From assembly GCA_020831625.1 (NCBI GenBank), contig JAFIGD010000043.1, positions 1 to 43,849 of the forward strand: 43,849 nt of DNA. Reading direction: 5' to 3'. Positions 27,001 to 34,017 of this stretch are shown one piece after another. The notes under the pieces are model-generated. The model worked only from the letters and a program-made list of their open reading frames with translations, did no database searches and was not told where the DNA came from. A program made the position numbers and the translations under genes. Within the stretch, counting starts at the first letter, position 1; the number at the start of each line of letters is the position of its first letter. The DNA is from Verrucomicrobiota bacterium. Its GTDB lineage: Bacteria; Verrucomicrobiota; Kiritimatiellia; SS1-B-03-39; UBA6053.

Positions 27001-27389
27001 AGGATCAGGTGGGGGCCGGGATGGGCCGGATCGCTGGTTTGGAGGAGGGTTTGGAGGCGGTCGCCGAGCAGGTCGGGGGCGCCGCCGCGGGTGTCGGTTC
27101 CGGCGGGGCCCTCCCAGGCGGGGAAGTAGTGGATCCGGTCAAGATCGCCAGCGTTTAGACTGTGGAGATCCTGATAAAGCGCGTCGAGGGTGCCGGGGGA
27201 TTCGGTAATGACAACGGTGGCGGCGGGGGCGCGGGAGCGCCAGGCCAGCAGCAGGGCGGCGAGGGCGGTGGTGGACAGGGCGGGCAGGACGGTGTCGCTC
27301 TCGGCAGAGGGCGCGGGCAACGCCGGACCGCCGTCCGGAAAAAGGGGCGGAAAGGGTGCGGATTCAGTGGAGAGGGGCGGTGTTTGCAT
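24084..27389 (-). CDS. mfd: Transcription-repair coupling factor
   Basis: 1,101 residues. Mfd removes RNA polymerase stalled at lesions and recruits UvrA. Domains in order: a UvrB-homology N-terminal module ([37 protein letters not shown]); the RNA-polymerase interaction domain around [20 protein letters not shown]; and the translocase with Walker [17 protein letters not shown] near residue 600, [22 protein letters not shown], the TRG-type region after [18 protein letters not shown] and [18 protein letters not shown]. The C-terminal D7 domain follows ([10 protein letters not shown]-like [20 protein letters not shown], then [10 protein letters not shown]). Length and motifs fit an intact enzyme. 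ATG 27389 is preferred over the TTG one codon earlier. The long plus-strand frames opposite are shadows of its GC-rich codons. Confidence 0.97.
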   Translation of the reverse strand: MQTPPLSTESAPFPPLFPDGGPALPAPSAESDTVLPALSTTALAALLLAWRSRAPAATVVITESPGTLDALYQDLHSLNAGDLDRIHYFPAWEGPAGTDTRGGAPDLLGDRLQTLLQTSDPAHPGPHLILTTVQALMQRLPSPDQLRRDCLTLRPGQTLPPDALCEILQSLGYDFQPEVMDKAEAAKRGGVVDLWSPHHPYPLRLDYFGDEIDSIRFFDPARQRSLDRVTEAEILPAREHDDTHAPEATLADYLPPATRWVLFEADALLQHAERFALLNAEEDDPDPVLDPDELLPLLRTRAGGGILRTGDGIDGPLLPVELHPAEGLVGSRNGPGEPEALEAARLNLIQTETRLAEDGWTVILAFNTEGSRARFLEAYGPRLPQSPRIHIVHGMIAEGFRLPALKLSVLAESDIHGIRKHTRNKYDSHSPTRKGANAAGARVTELSDIQPGDWVVHIDHGIGKYLGLYEITFGDSTREVLTIEYARGAKLHLPVGQAHLLSRYAGLGGGITPELHTLGGDRWTRQKVIAERAVRDLAAQMLETQAKRAAMPGHAFAPDTPWQAEFEATFPFTETADQETAIAAVKRDMENRKPMDRLICGDVGFGKTEVAMRAAFKAVMDGKQVAVLVPTTVLALQHFQTFTERMAAFPVRVDMLSRFRTPAEQKDILARARRGEIDILIGTHRITSKDVAFQDLGLVIIDEEQRFGVRHKEKLKEMRQLVDVLTLSATPIPRTLYLSLTGARDVSSIQTAPRERLPVHTDVKPFDLHLIRNTILRELNRDGQIFFLHNRVQSIHTLAQKLEQLIPEARIVTAHGQMPERRLETIMRKFSDGEADVLLCTTIIESGVDMPNVNTIIIDRADRFGLAELYQLRGRVGRYKHQAHCLLLLPPDGRISGVARERVRVLRKYSSLGAGFKIALRDLEIRGAGNLLGSEQSGHIADIGFDLYCQLLEQSIRRLKKLPPQKLVDVKIRADFLDLRPAAGDGENACCLPVTYIEDESLRVEIYRRLAGLATPEAVDHIRDELLDRFGRMPAAVNNLLQLARIRVAASALDIQDVEVRARKVYLTRHGNLLTPDHRLPRLNSKSAPDLLNELLRLLQD

Positions 27390-27480
27390 CAACAGGGTGG
27401 GGAATCATTCAGGGAAAGCCCTGTTTTGCAAGCGGTTTGTTGAAATTATGAATCAGCGGATGAGCTCGCCGGGGAATGTA

Positions 27481-27720
27481 AAGACCACGGATGCAGGGAA
27501 TGACGAGTGACGAGTGACGAATGACGAGTGTTTCGAGTGCGGAATGCGGAGTGCTTTGGGGCAACGGAAGAAAAGACCACGGATCGAAGACCACGGATGC
27601 TGTGGTGTTTTGAATAGAAGGAAGACCACGGATGTTTACCCGCCGCAGGCGGGCTGTGGGGCAAGGGTGTTTTGAACAGAAGGACGCAAAGAAAACAAAG
27701 CATCTCCTCCGCATTTTCCC
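27481..27720. repeat. Cluster of dispersed intergenic repeats upstream of mfd
   Basis: The 503-bp gap between mfd and the next gene contains: four copies of AAGACCACGGAT or close variants (near 27481, 27574, 27587 and 27622); the tandem GAGTGAC block 27500-27535 with the 18-mer AGTGACGAGTGACGAATG; a perfect hairpin CCCGCC-GCA-GGCGGG near 27639-27653; and TTTTGAACAGAAGGACGCAAAG (variant of a 20-nt motif in the 413-bp repeat), which links this cluster to the duplicated block at 18.2/19.8 kb. No gene is evident. Confidence 0.85.
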
Positions 27721-27892
27721 TCTACTCTTTGTGTTCTTTCCGGCCCGATCTTTTCCGAACTTCGGAAACCCTTATGACCTGTTTTCCGATGTTCGGAAAG
27801 TTACAGGATGCAATGATTTTTGATGAATCCCGGGTGTTGGACGCGCTGTGTCCGATGCTGTGTGCTATTTTTGCTGAAAACGAAAGGTGAAA

Positions 27893-28417
27893 ATGAACGC
27901 ACACAACATAAATCAAATTGAAAAAACGGATGTTGATCGAATCAAAATTATTTCCGGCGGACAAACCGGGGCGGACCGGGGTGGACTGGACGCGGCGATT
28001 GCGTTGGGAATCCCGCACGGCGGGTATTGCCCCCGCGGTCGCAAAGCGGAGGATGGACCGATACCGGAATACTATCAACTCACGGAACTCCCTTCGCCCT
28101 CCTATCTGGTCCGCACCGAAAAAAACGTGAAAGAATCGGACTGCACCCTTCTGTTCACGATGGGACCGCCGACGGGCGGGAGCAAACGAACCCTCCAGTT
28201 CGCTCAAAAACACGGCAAACCGGCTTTTGCCATTGACTTAAGGAAACCCATCGGTGAATCTTTACATGGTATTCTGAAGTGGCTGAAAACCGGTCTGACG
28301 GCTTCCAATGTTCCTGTCATCCTGAATGTGGCCGGATCGCGTGAAAGCAAAAGTCCGGGTTTGTCTTTGATAACGTATAGAGTAATCATCATCATTCTAA
28401 AAGCTAGTACAGAATAA
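27893..28417 (+). CDS. Circularly permuted YpsA-related SLOG-fold protein (formerly 'putative molybdenum carrier')
   Basis: 174 residues from ATG 27893 (AAAGGTG just upstream). The N-terminal Rossmann nucleotide-binding loop IISGGQTGADRGGLDAAIAL (19-38), GYCPRGRKAEDGPIPEYY, and the later LLFTMGPPTGGSKRTLQFA, then NVAGSRESKSPGL are the signature of the cpYpsA-related SLOG family (Pfam PF12694). SLOG proteins bind nucleotides or nucleotide-derived ligands, and several branches serve as sensors or effectors in bacterial conflict systems; molybdenum-cofactor carrying is the old, weakly supported name. The last ~18 residues (TYRVIIIILKASTE) look slightly degenerate. It is the first gene of the second accessory island. 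Confidence 0.85.
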   Translation: MNAHNINQIEKTDVDRIKIISGGQTGADRGGLDAAIALGIPHGGYCPRGRKAEDGPIPEYYQLTELPSPSYLVRTEKNVKESDCTLLFTMGPPTGGSKRTLQFAQKHGKPAFAIDLRKPIGESLHGILKWLKTGLTASNVPVILNVAGSRESKSPGLSLITYRVIIIILKASTE

Positions 28418-28430
28418 AAAGACATTAAAA

Positions 28431-28547
28431 ATGAATGGATCAGAAGTTTGTGTAATTGATAAACCCTGGCTTGAGTCCATTTTGACCTCATCCATATTTT
28501 GGGATTCTTCAAAATATTTTACTCAAGTCGTAGAACATTTTAAATAA
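28431..28547 (+). CDS. Possible small ORF, 38 codons
   Basis: ATG 28431 to TAA 28547 reads MNGSEVCVIDKPWLESILTS and then SIFWDSSKYFTQVVEHFK. It has no clear Shine-Dalgarno and no family that I know. It fills the gap between the SLOG gene and the nuclease gene, in the same orientation, with the AT-rich composition of its neighbours. It may be a small protein, or the remnant of a longer gene. Confidence 0.2.
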   Translation: MNGSEVCVIDKPWLESILTSSIFWDSSKYFTQVVEHFK

Positions 28548-28569
28548 TTCTTAACGTGTATAAAGGAGA

Positions 28570-29823
28570 ATGAAATTGTTTGACTCACAGAACAAAGAAG
28601 TTGAATACAAGGCACTGAATGATTTTGTAGTGAACAGCACAGAACTGGATGCATTGGAGGCCAAACTTGGTGATTTTAATCTGTTTGATGTTCTCGGTGT
28701 AGCATATGCGGAGTTAAAGCACTCCAATACGTTGGCATGGCTTTTTAACCCAGAGGAATCGCATGGCCTTGGTTCAATTTTTTTGCAGCGGTGGCTAATG
28801 AGGGTTTTACATGCTTCTGAAAAAAGTCCACCTGCGGTGACACCAGTTGAAATTGACGCTTGGAACTTGATCCGGGTCGAAGTGAGGCGGGAGTGGCAGC
28901 ACATTGATTTGCTCCTTATTTTAACTTTGGAAGGAGGTGCGCAGTGGATTGTTAGCATTGAGAACAAGGTTCAGGCATTACAGTCTAAAGGTCAGCTCCA
29001 AAAATACCGTGAAGCGGTACAGAGTGAGTTCGCATTTGCTGAACGAAAAATTTATATTTTTCTAACGAAAAATGGTGAAATTCCAGAGGACGATACCTAT
29101 TTAACAGCTTCATATGAGGATATATATTATACCCTCAGTGAGACCAGACATATGCGACGTCATTCCATTGGACATGAGCCCAGTGTTCTAATTGAAAATT
29201 ACTTACGACTTTTGGAGGAAAGATTTATGAATGATTCAGACATTGCTAAGTTAGCTGTCACTATCTACAGAAAACATCAGCGAGCCATAGACTTAATTTT
29301 TGAATATATACCGAATAATGCAAAACAAATCCACCTGACGGAGCTTGCATGTCAACTGGAAGCGAAAAAAGGCTCTTTAGATATCAGTATGGGGCCAATC
29401 AACAAGGCCTATGTTAGATTTATACCCAAGAAATGGGATATCCCTGAAAACCGAATGGGGGTAGCATGGGGTGATTCAAATATTGGTGTGCTGTTTGAAG
29501 TTGAATGCACCCCACGTGGGGTTGCATTCATGATTGTGGCTGGAAAACCTCCTCAAAGTTGGATGGATTCTCTGCCGTCTGATTTTTCAAAGCCTCCTTT
29601 TAAATTAGATACAAAGTATCGAACTAAATCTTATCCCAGGCTTTATGGGGAATATATTAACAACTATGACCCCTCGAAAATTTATGATCCCGATGAAGCT
29701 GGCGTAATCCTTTATAACTGGATTAAAAAACGACTCAATGAAGACGATATGAAGGAAGTTATTCGATTAGTGCAACAACAGATTAAGCGGATTCCAGAAT
29801 ACATTGATGAGCTGATTCCTTGA
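28570..29823 (+). CDS. PD-(D/E)XK nuclease-superfamily protein
   Basis: 417 residues with a strong AAAGGAG upstream of ATG 28570. The N-terminal third matches the PDDEXK_4 type (Pfam PF14281): an early acidic residue in YAELKHSNTLAWLFNP (Glu48), SHGLGSIFLQRWL, then the core Asp113 in HIDLLLIL and Glu131-x-Lys133 in WIVSIENKV, followed by a QLQKYREAV helix. These residues form the metal site of restriction-type nucleases. The C-terminal ~230 residues (KLAVTIYRKHQRAIDLIFEY and beyond) are helical then beta-rich and not recognised. Such proteins are common orphans in defence islands. The 3' end overlaps the convergent WYL gene by 41 bp. AT-rich compared with the chromosome backbone. Confidence 0.82.
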   Translation: MKLFDSQNKEVEYKALNDFVVNSTELDALEAKLGDFNLFDVLGVAYAELKHSNTLAWLFNPEESHGLGSIFLQRWLMRVLHASEKSPPAVTPVEIDAWNLIRVEVRREWQHIDLLLILTLEGGAQWIVSIENKVQALQSKGQLQKYREAVQSEFAFAERKIYIFLTKNGEIPEDDTYLTASYEDIYYTLSETRHMRRHSIGHEPSVLIENYLRLLEERFMNDSDIAKLAVTIYRKHQRAIDLIFEYIPNNAKQIHLTELACQLEAKKGSLDISMGPINKAYVRFIPKKWDIPENRMGVAWGDSNIGVLFEVECTPRGVAFMIVAGKPPQSWMDSLPSDFSKPPFKLDTKYRTKSYPRLYGEYINNYDPSKIYDPDEAGVILYNWIKKRLNEDDMKEVIRLVQQQIKRIPEYIDELIP

Positions 29824-30751
29824 CGTTATCCTTCAGCCAAGATGGGGAAATCACTTTCACATGCCGTCCGAATGCCAGGATCCAGCGGGTTACTTCCAGA
29901 TCGCCTTTGGCTTCGAAGCGGATGCGGACGCGTCCGTCTTTGAGGAGGGTGGCGGTTTGCCGGGGGTGCCATTGGCGTGAGAGAATTTCGTCGGCGACCT
30001 CCTGATCGAACTCCAGATTTACTTCGAAGGATTCGTTTTCTCCGGCGAACTTGGAGAAGGTTGTGCGGAGTTCTTTCTCCACATCAAAGTCGCCCCGGAT
30101 CGAAACCGGCCGGCTCGAGACTGCGGCGGACTGGATGCGCGACATGGCGAGCTGTCGGAAATTGTCGTAGTCTTCGTACTGTGCAAAGAGATACCAGTCG
30201 CCTTGGAGGTTGGCGAGGTGGACGGGAGACACGTTTGCCTGTTTAACGCCTTTTGCGCTTTTGTATTCGATTTTGAGCATGTGGCGGGTTTGCAGGGCCC
30301 GCACCACGTCTCTCCAAATCTCCGGTTCGATGGGCATGGATGGCGGCGCCACAAAGGTGAACCGGGAAAACAAATCCTCGGGACGGATGTGGATGCTGTC
30401 CGGCAACAGATTAGAAAGTTTCTCGAAAATTCGGGTCAGGCTCTCGGCGACCGGGGTTCCCTGATAGGCTTTCAAGGCCCGGGCGGCGAGGAGCAATGAA
30501 ACCAGTTCGCCTTCTTTGAGCTGCAGGGCCGGGAGCATGAAGGTTTCTTCGCGGTAGTAGTACCCGTGTCGGTGCGGGTCATATTCGATGGGGGCTCCCA
30601 TACGGTCCCGAAGAAAATCGATATCCCGTTGTATGGTTTTGGAGGATACCTCCCATTTTTTTGCGAACTGTGCGCAGTTGGGATAGCGTCCGCTTTTGAG
30701 GAGATGGTCCAGGTCTATAAGGCGCTCGGCTTGAGATTTTGTTCGTTGCAT
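29783..30751 (-). CDS. HTH-WYL transcriptional regulator
   Basis: 322 residues. An N-terminal winged helix-turn-helix of DeoR/HTH_11 type (CAQFAKKWEVSSKTIQRDID, residues 26-45) is followed by a helical linker, then a WYL domain with the signature Trp186-Tyr187-Leu188 in GDWYLFAQYED and a downstream AMSRIQSAAV strand. A C-terminal WCX-like extension ends at FGRHVKVISPSWL. WYL proteins bind nucleic-acid-derived ligands and include repressors of phage-defence operons such as BrxR and CapW. The gene diverges from the AAA+ ATPase gene, with a 29-bp palindrome between them, so it most likely controls that operon and possibly itself. Start ATG 30751 gives the expected family length. Confidence 0.93.
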   Translation of the reverse strand: MQRTKSQAERLIDLDHLLKSGRYPNCAQFAKKWEVSSKTIQRDIDFLRDRMGAPIEYDPHRHGYYYREETFMLPALQLKEGELVSLLLAARALKAYQGTPVAESLTRIFEKLSNLLPDSIHIRPEDLFSRFTFVAPPSMPIEPEIWRDVVRALQTRHMLKIEYKSAKGVKQANVSPVHLANLQGDWYLFAQYEDYDNFRQLAMSRIQSAAVSSRPVSIRGDFDVEKELRTTFSKFAGENESFEVNLEFDQEVADEILSRQWHPRQTATLLKDGRVRIRFEAKGDLEVTRWILAFGRHVKVISPSWLKDNVKESAHQCILESA

Positions 30752-30801
30752 ATTGTTCCGCGGGTGTTTTGAGGTGTTCTTTAGGATTTTCCGGTAAAGT
30801 C

Positions 30802-30830
30802 AAGTCTAAGACACTGTATGTCTTATGCTT
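30802..30830. promoter_or_regulatory. 29-bp palindrome, probable operator of the WYL regulator
   Basis: TAAGACA-CTGTA-TGTCTTA has perfect 7-bp arms (30807-30813 and 30819-30825). Beyond two unpaired positions the symmetry continues with AAG (30802-30804) and CTT (30828-30830). The centre is 30816. It lies between the divergent starts at 30751 and 30869. On the minus strand a TTGACT -35-like hexamer overlaps its edge, so binding there should block the regulator's own promoter too. Confidence 0.65.
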
Positions 30831-30868
30831 CATGCTATTCTGTCTCCATTCAACCTATGGAGAACTTC

Positions 30869-33043
30869 ATGCCGAAAAATATCAGACGTCAAAGCCGTTT
30901 CCTGAACGAGGGGCGCCAAAGTTTCCCCGTTCCGGGCCATGCGGGATTTCCTTTGGATCTCCTGCTGATCCGGTACACCTCCCGACTTGTCAAAATCTCC
31001 CCGCTTCATGCCGATTTTTTTGATGTGATCATTCTTTGCCTCGGATTCGCGTCCTTCTCCGATACGGTTGAGGAACTCTTCGGGGATGACTGTCAGGACG
31101 ATGAACGAACGGAATTAATCCATGCCAGAAACACGACGGATCTGGCCTACCAAGTCATGTCGCTCCTGGTCAAATACGGGACCCGCACCAAAGAACGCCG
31201 TTTTCGAAACCTGTTGTCGGATAAACTGGTTCAAAAATGCCGCGCCTCTGAATTCCCCCCCGCCTACTCGGAACGCCGTCAACAGATCAGCGGGGTGCTC
31301 GCTCTGTCAGAAGTTGATGTGGCAATTCTCGAATTCTGTGTGTGCTACAAATTGGATCGAAGCTTTGAAAGCTATTGTGATTCATACCCGATTTCAGACT
31401 GGCCCGCAATGATGGCGTCGGCGTTGCAGGTGTCTTGCAAAGACGTCACCAATACCCTGCGGCCCGCGGGCGCGCTGAAAAGTAAAGGGTTGCTGGAAAT
31501 CGAAAGTCGCTTGATGACGCTGTCGAAGGAGGTGTTCGAGTACACGGCGGGAATTTCGGATCGATTTTTCGCTGATGAACTGGCCCGTGTGGACACGGGG
31601 GATCCCTATGAAGTGGACAGTTTTCCGATTCCGCCTGAATCGATCCGCGTTTTGCGTTGTTTGATCCGGAGCCCGCAGCCCTGTCATCTGTTTTTTCATG
31701 GGAAACCCGGCACCGGGAAAACTGAATTCGCTAAAGCACTTGCGGCGGAGGCCGGGATTCCGGTGTTTTGGGTGAACGACGGCGGTGAGGCCAATGAACG
31801 TTCGCGCAAAACCGCTCTGTGCGCCGCCGCCGGGCTGGCTCCGGCTCATGCGGTTCTGATTGTGGATGAAGCGGACAGTTTGTTGAACACCCGGGTGTTG
31901 TTCCGTGCCGGCAAGGTTGATAAAGGATGGATTAATCAATTCATGGACCAGAGTAAACACAAGGTCATTTGGATTGCCAATGAATCGGATGAGATCGAGA
32001 GGTCGGTGCTGCGCCGTTTCGCTTTCAGCCATGCGTTCCATTCCTTTTCACGGGAGCAGCGGATCCGGTTCTGGAAACGGCACGTGAAGGGCAGTTCACT
32101 TGAACGGCACGTAAGCCCCGCCATGATAGAGGGGTTCGCGGACCGGTATGAGCTGGACGCGGGCGGGATCAGCGCGGCATTGCACGCCGCTGGGAAAGTT
32201 TTTCGGCGCAAAAAGATGAAAAGCGGAGACCTTGAAAAAATTCTCAGTGCTTTTCTGGATCATCATGCGGAACTTTCCGGGATTTCCGTCAAGCGGGCGA
32301 AACTGAACCCGGTTAATGAGGCCTATGATATAAATGCGGTAAACTCGGATGTGCAACTGGGCGGTATTCTGAAGGCGTTGAAGACCCGTGAAAAGCGGAA
32401 CGCGACCTCCCGCGATCTCTATGCGGCCAATCTGCTGCTCTGGGGCGCACCGGGAACCGGAAAGACGGAATTTGCAAAATATCTCGCGAAGGTTCTGGGG
32501 AAAGAGTTGCTTGTAAAACGCATGTCAGACTTGCAAAGCATGTATGTCGGCCAGACGGAAAAACGGATTGCGGAGGCCTTTCGGCAAGCGTCCCAGGGGG
32601 ATGTGGTCCTGTTTCTGGATGAGGCGGATTCCCTTTTGATTGACCGCCGACACGCGACCCGGTCCTGGGAGACCAGTCAGACGAATGAAGTGCTCACGCA
32701 GATGGAAAACTTTTCCGGTATTTGCATTTGCTGCACAAATCTTGTGGAGGGTCTGGACGAGGCCGCGATGAGGCGGTTCACTTGGAAAATCAAGTTTCTG
32801 CCACTGTCCAAAGAGGGACGGATTCGGATGTACCGGCGGTATTTTCAGCCAACGGGCCGATTGTCCGCTTTTGTTGAGGAGGCTCTGGCCGGGTTGGATC
32901 CGTTGACACCGGGCGATTTTAAAACGGTTTGGCTGCGGCGGGAGCTTCAATCCGGTCCAATGTCTGACGCGCTTTTGCTTGATGAGCTTCGTTTGGAAAT
33001 GAGTTATAAGAACCGTTCAGGATCCGGGCAAATCGGATTTTGA
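30869..33043 (+). CDS. Tandem AAA+ ATPase of a WYL-regulated operon
   Basis: 724 residues from ATG 30869, chosen because GGAG lies 6 nt upstream; the frame is open to 30818. Residues 1 to about 250 hold no named domain but look helical (LALSEVDVAILEFCVCYKLD, a winged-helix-like segment). AAA module 1 has Walker A GKPGTGKTE (near 279), Walker B LIVDEADSLLN and an Arg pair in SVLRRFAFSHAF. AAA module 2 has Walker A GAPGTGKTEFAKYLA (near 526), VLFLDEADSLLIDR, a sensor-1 region ICICCTNLV and AAMRRFTWKIKF. Module 1 lacks the usual polar sensor and ring-pore motifs that I could recognise; module 2 looks catalytically complete (SMYVGQTEKRI). The role is unknown; remodelling of a protein or nucleic-acid target is inference. 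It is 30 bp upstream of the ADP-ribosylglycohydrolase gene. Confidence 0.9.
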   Translation: MPKNIRRQSRFLNEGRQSFPVPGHAGFPLDLLLIRYTSRLVKISPLHADFFDVIILCLGFASFSDTVEELFGDDCQDDERTELIHARNTTDLAYQVMSLLVKYGTRTKERRFRNLLSDKLVQKCRASEFPPAYSERRQQISGVLALSEVDVAILEFCVCYKLDRSFESYCDSYPISDWPAMMASALQVSCKDVTNTLRPAGALKSKGLLEIESRLMTLSKEVFEYTAGISDRFFADELARVDTGDPYEVDSFPIPPESIRVLRCLIRSPQPCHLFFHGKPGTGKTEFAKALAAEAGIPVFWVNDGGEANERSRKTALCAAAGLAPAHAVLIVDEADSLLNTRVLFRAGKVDKGWINQFMDQSKHKVIWIANESDEIERSVLRRFAFSHAFHSFSREQRIRFWKRHVKGSSLERHVSPAMIEGFADRYELDAGGISAALHAAGKVFRRKKMKSGDLEKILSAFLDHHAELSGISVKRAKLNPVNEAYDINAVNSDVQLGGILKALKTREKRNATSRDLYAANLLLWGAPGTGKTEFAKYLAKVLGKELLVKRMSDLQSMYVGQTEKRIAEAFRQASQGDVVLFLDEADSLLIDRRHATRSWETSQTNEVLTQMENFSGICICCTNLVEGLDEAAMRRFTWKIKFLPLSKEGRIRMYRRYFQPTGRLSAFVEEALAGLDPLTPGDFKTVWLRRELQSGPMSDALLLDELRLEMSYKNRSGSGQIGF

Positions 33044-33073
33044 AACCGCCCCTCAGCAGAAAGGAATGATGAT

Positions 33074-33925
33074 ATGTACGGTGCTGTCGCCGGTGATATG
33101 ATTGGCTCGGTGTACGAGAATGATCCCGTCAAAACCAAGGATTTCCCTTTGTTTTCTCCACAGTCCTGTTTTACGGATGATACGGTTTTGACGCTGGGTG
33201 TGGCGAAGGCGATTCTGGAGGGACTGCCGTATCGGGATGCCCTGTGGTCCCTGGGCCGCGCGTATCCGCTGGCTGGATACGGCCAATCCTTTTTTCAATG
33301 GCTGCATACCCGCGATCCGCAACCGTATCAAAGTTGGGGGAACGGGTCCGCCATGCGGGTGAGTCCGATCGGCTATGCGTTTGATACCGAAGAGGAGGTG
33401 CTTTGGCACGCGAAGGCCAGTGCCGCGGTTTCGCACGATCATCCTGAAGGGGTCAAGGGGGCTCAGGCTGTTGCGCTTGCGGTATACCTGGCCCGGAAAG
33501 GAGCGGATAAAGAAACCCTGCGTAATGAGATCGGGGGTCGTTTTGGTTATGACCTTAACCGGACCCTTGAAGAAATCAGACCCGGATATGCGTTTGATGT
33601 CTCCTGCCAAGGCAGTGTGCCTGAAGCCCTTATCGCGTTTCTGGATTCAGACTCGTTTGAAGATGCCGTGCGGAACGCCGTGTCACTGGGTGGCGACAGC
33701 GACACCCTCGCCTGCATGGCCGGGGCCGTGGCAGAAGCCTTTTATAGAAGGATTTCCCCGTCCATATGCGCACAGGTCAAAAAAAGGCTGCCTGCGGAAC
33801 TCCTCGGGATTCTTGAGGCATTTGTTAAGGCTCATGGGCCCGAACACAGAGGAACGACACTTCCTACTTGTGTATACCCGTCAGGGCGTTGCCCCTGGCT
33901 GACGGGTTGTATCCCGTTGGGATAA
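33074..33925 (+). CDS. ADP-ribosylglycohydrolase (ARH/DraG family)
   Basis: 283 residues, Shine-Dalgarno AAGGA 9 nt before the ATG. The family's two metal-binding acidic clusters are present: FTDDT (33-37, Asp35 and Asp36) and GGDSDT (205-210, Asp207 and Asp209), with GNGSAMRVSPIGY and SHDHPEGVKGAQA between them. ARH enzymes remove ADP-ribose from proteins, nucleic acids or small molecules using two Mg2+ ions. Being second in an operon with the AAA+ ATPase, under a WYL regulator, suggests that reversible ADP-ribosylation is part of the system; no ADP-ribosyltransferase gene is nearby. From about residue 258 the frame runs into a hairpin repeat, so the last ~25 residues (PSGRCPWLTGCIPLG) are probably repeat-derived and dispensable. 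Confidence 0.93.
   Translation: MYGAVAGDMIGSVYENDPVKTKDFPLFSPQSCFTDDTVLTLGVAKAILEGLPYRDALWSLGRAYPLAGYGQSFFQWLHTRDPQPYQSWGNGSAMRVSPIGYAFDTEEEVLWHAKASAAVSHDHPEGVKGAQAVALAVYLARKGADKETLRNEIGGRFGYDLNRTLEEIRPGYAFDVSCQGSVPEALIAFLDSDSFEDAVRNAVSLGGDSDTLACMAGAVAEAFYRRISPSICAQVKKRLPAELLGILEAFVKAHGPEHRGTTLPTCVYPSGRCPWLTGCIPLG
33876..33907. repeat. Hairpin repeat overlapping the ADP-ribosylglycohydrolase 3' end
   Basis: ACCCGTCAGGG (33876-33886) and CCCTG-GC-TGACGGGT (33893-33907) pair over 11 bp with a 2-nt bulge and a 6-nt loop. A second CCCG-type word follows at 33913. It lies in frame inside the coding sequence. Its look is that of a common intergenic palindrome rather than a terminator, as no T tract follows. 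Confidence 0.6.
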
Positions 33926-33971
33926 CAAAGGGCTAATGTAGGATAAGGTGTAGTTTATCAGCCTGGCGGGA

Positions 33972-34008
33972 TTTGTACATTTTCAAGTCTGACTTGAAAA
34001 TTTACAAA
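33972..34008. terminator. 37-bp near-perfect palindrome between convergent genes
   Basis: Centre at 33990: TTTTCAAGTC-T-GACTTGAAAA, extended outward by A/T and, after one mismatch, by six more pairs (TTTGTA/TACAAA-like), giving 18-bp arms with one mismatch and a one-base centre. It lies between the ADP-ribosylglycohydrolase gene (plus) and purN (minus), is AT-rich, and is followed by A5 (T5 on the other strand). A bidirectional terminator is the simplest reading; a protein-binding palindrome is the alternative. Confidence 0.55.
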
Positions 34009-34017
34009 AAAGGCAGC

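Noticed and set aside
27409-27714. Minus-strand frames with NTRHSSLVTRHSLHPW text upstream of mfd
   Set aside because: Translation of the GAGTGAC and CCACGGATG repeats, not a gene.
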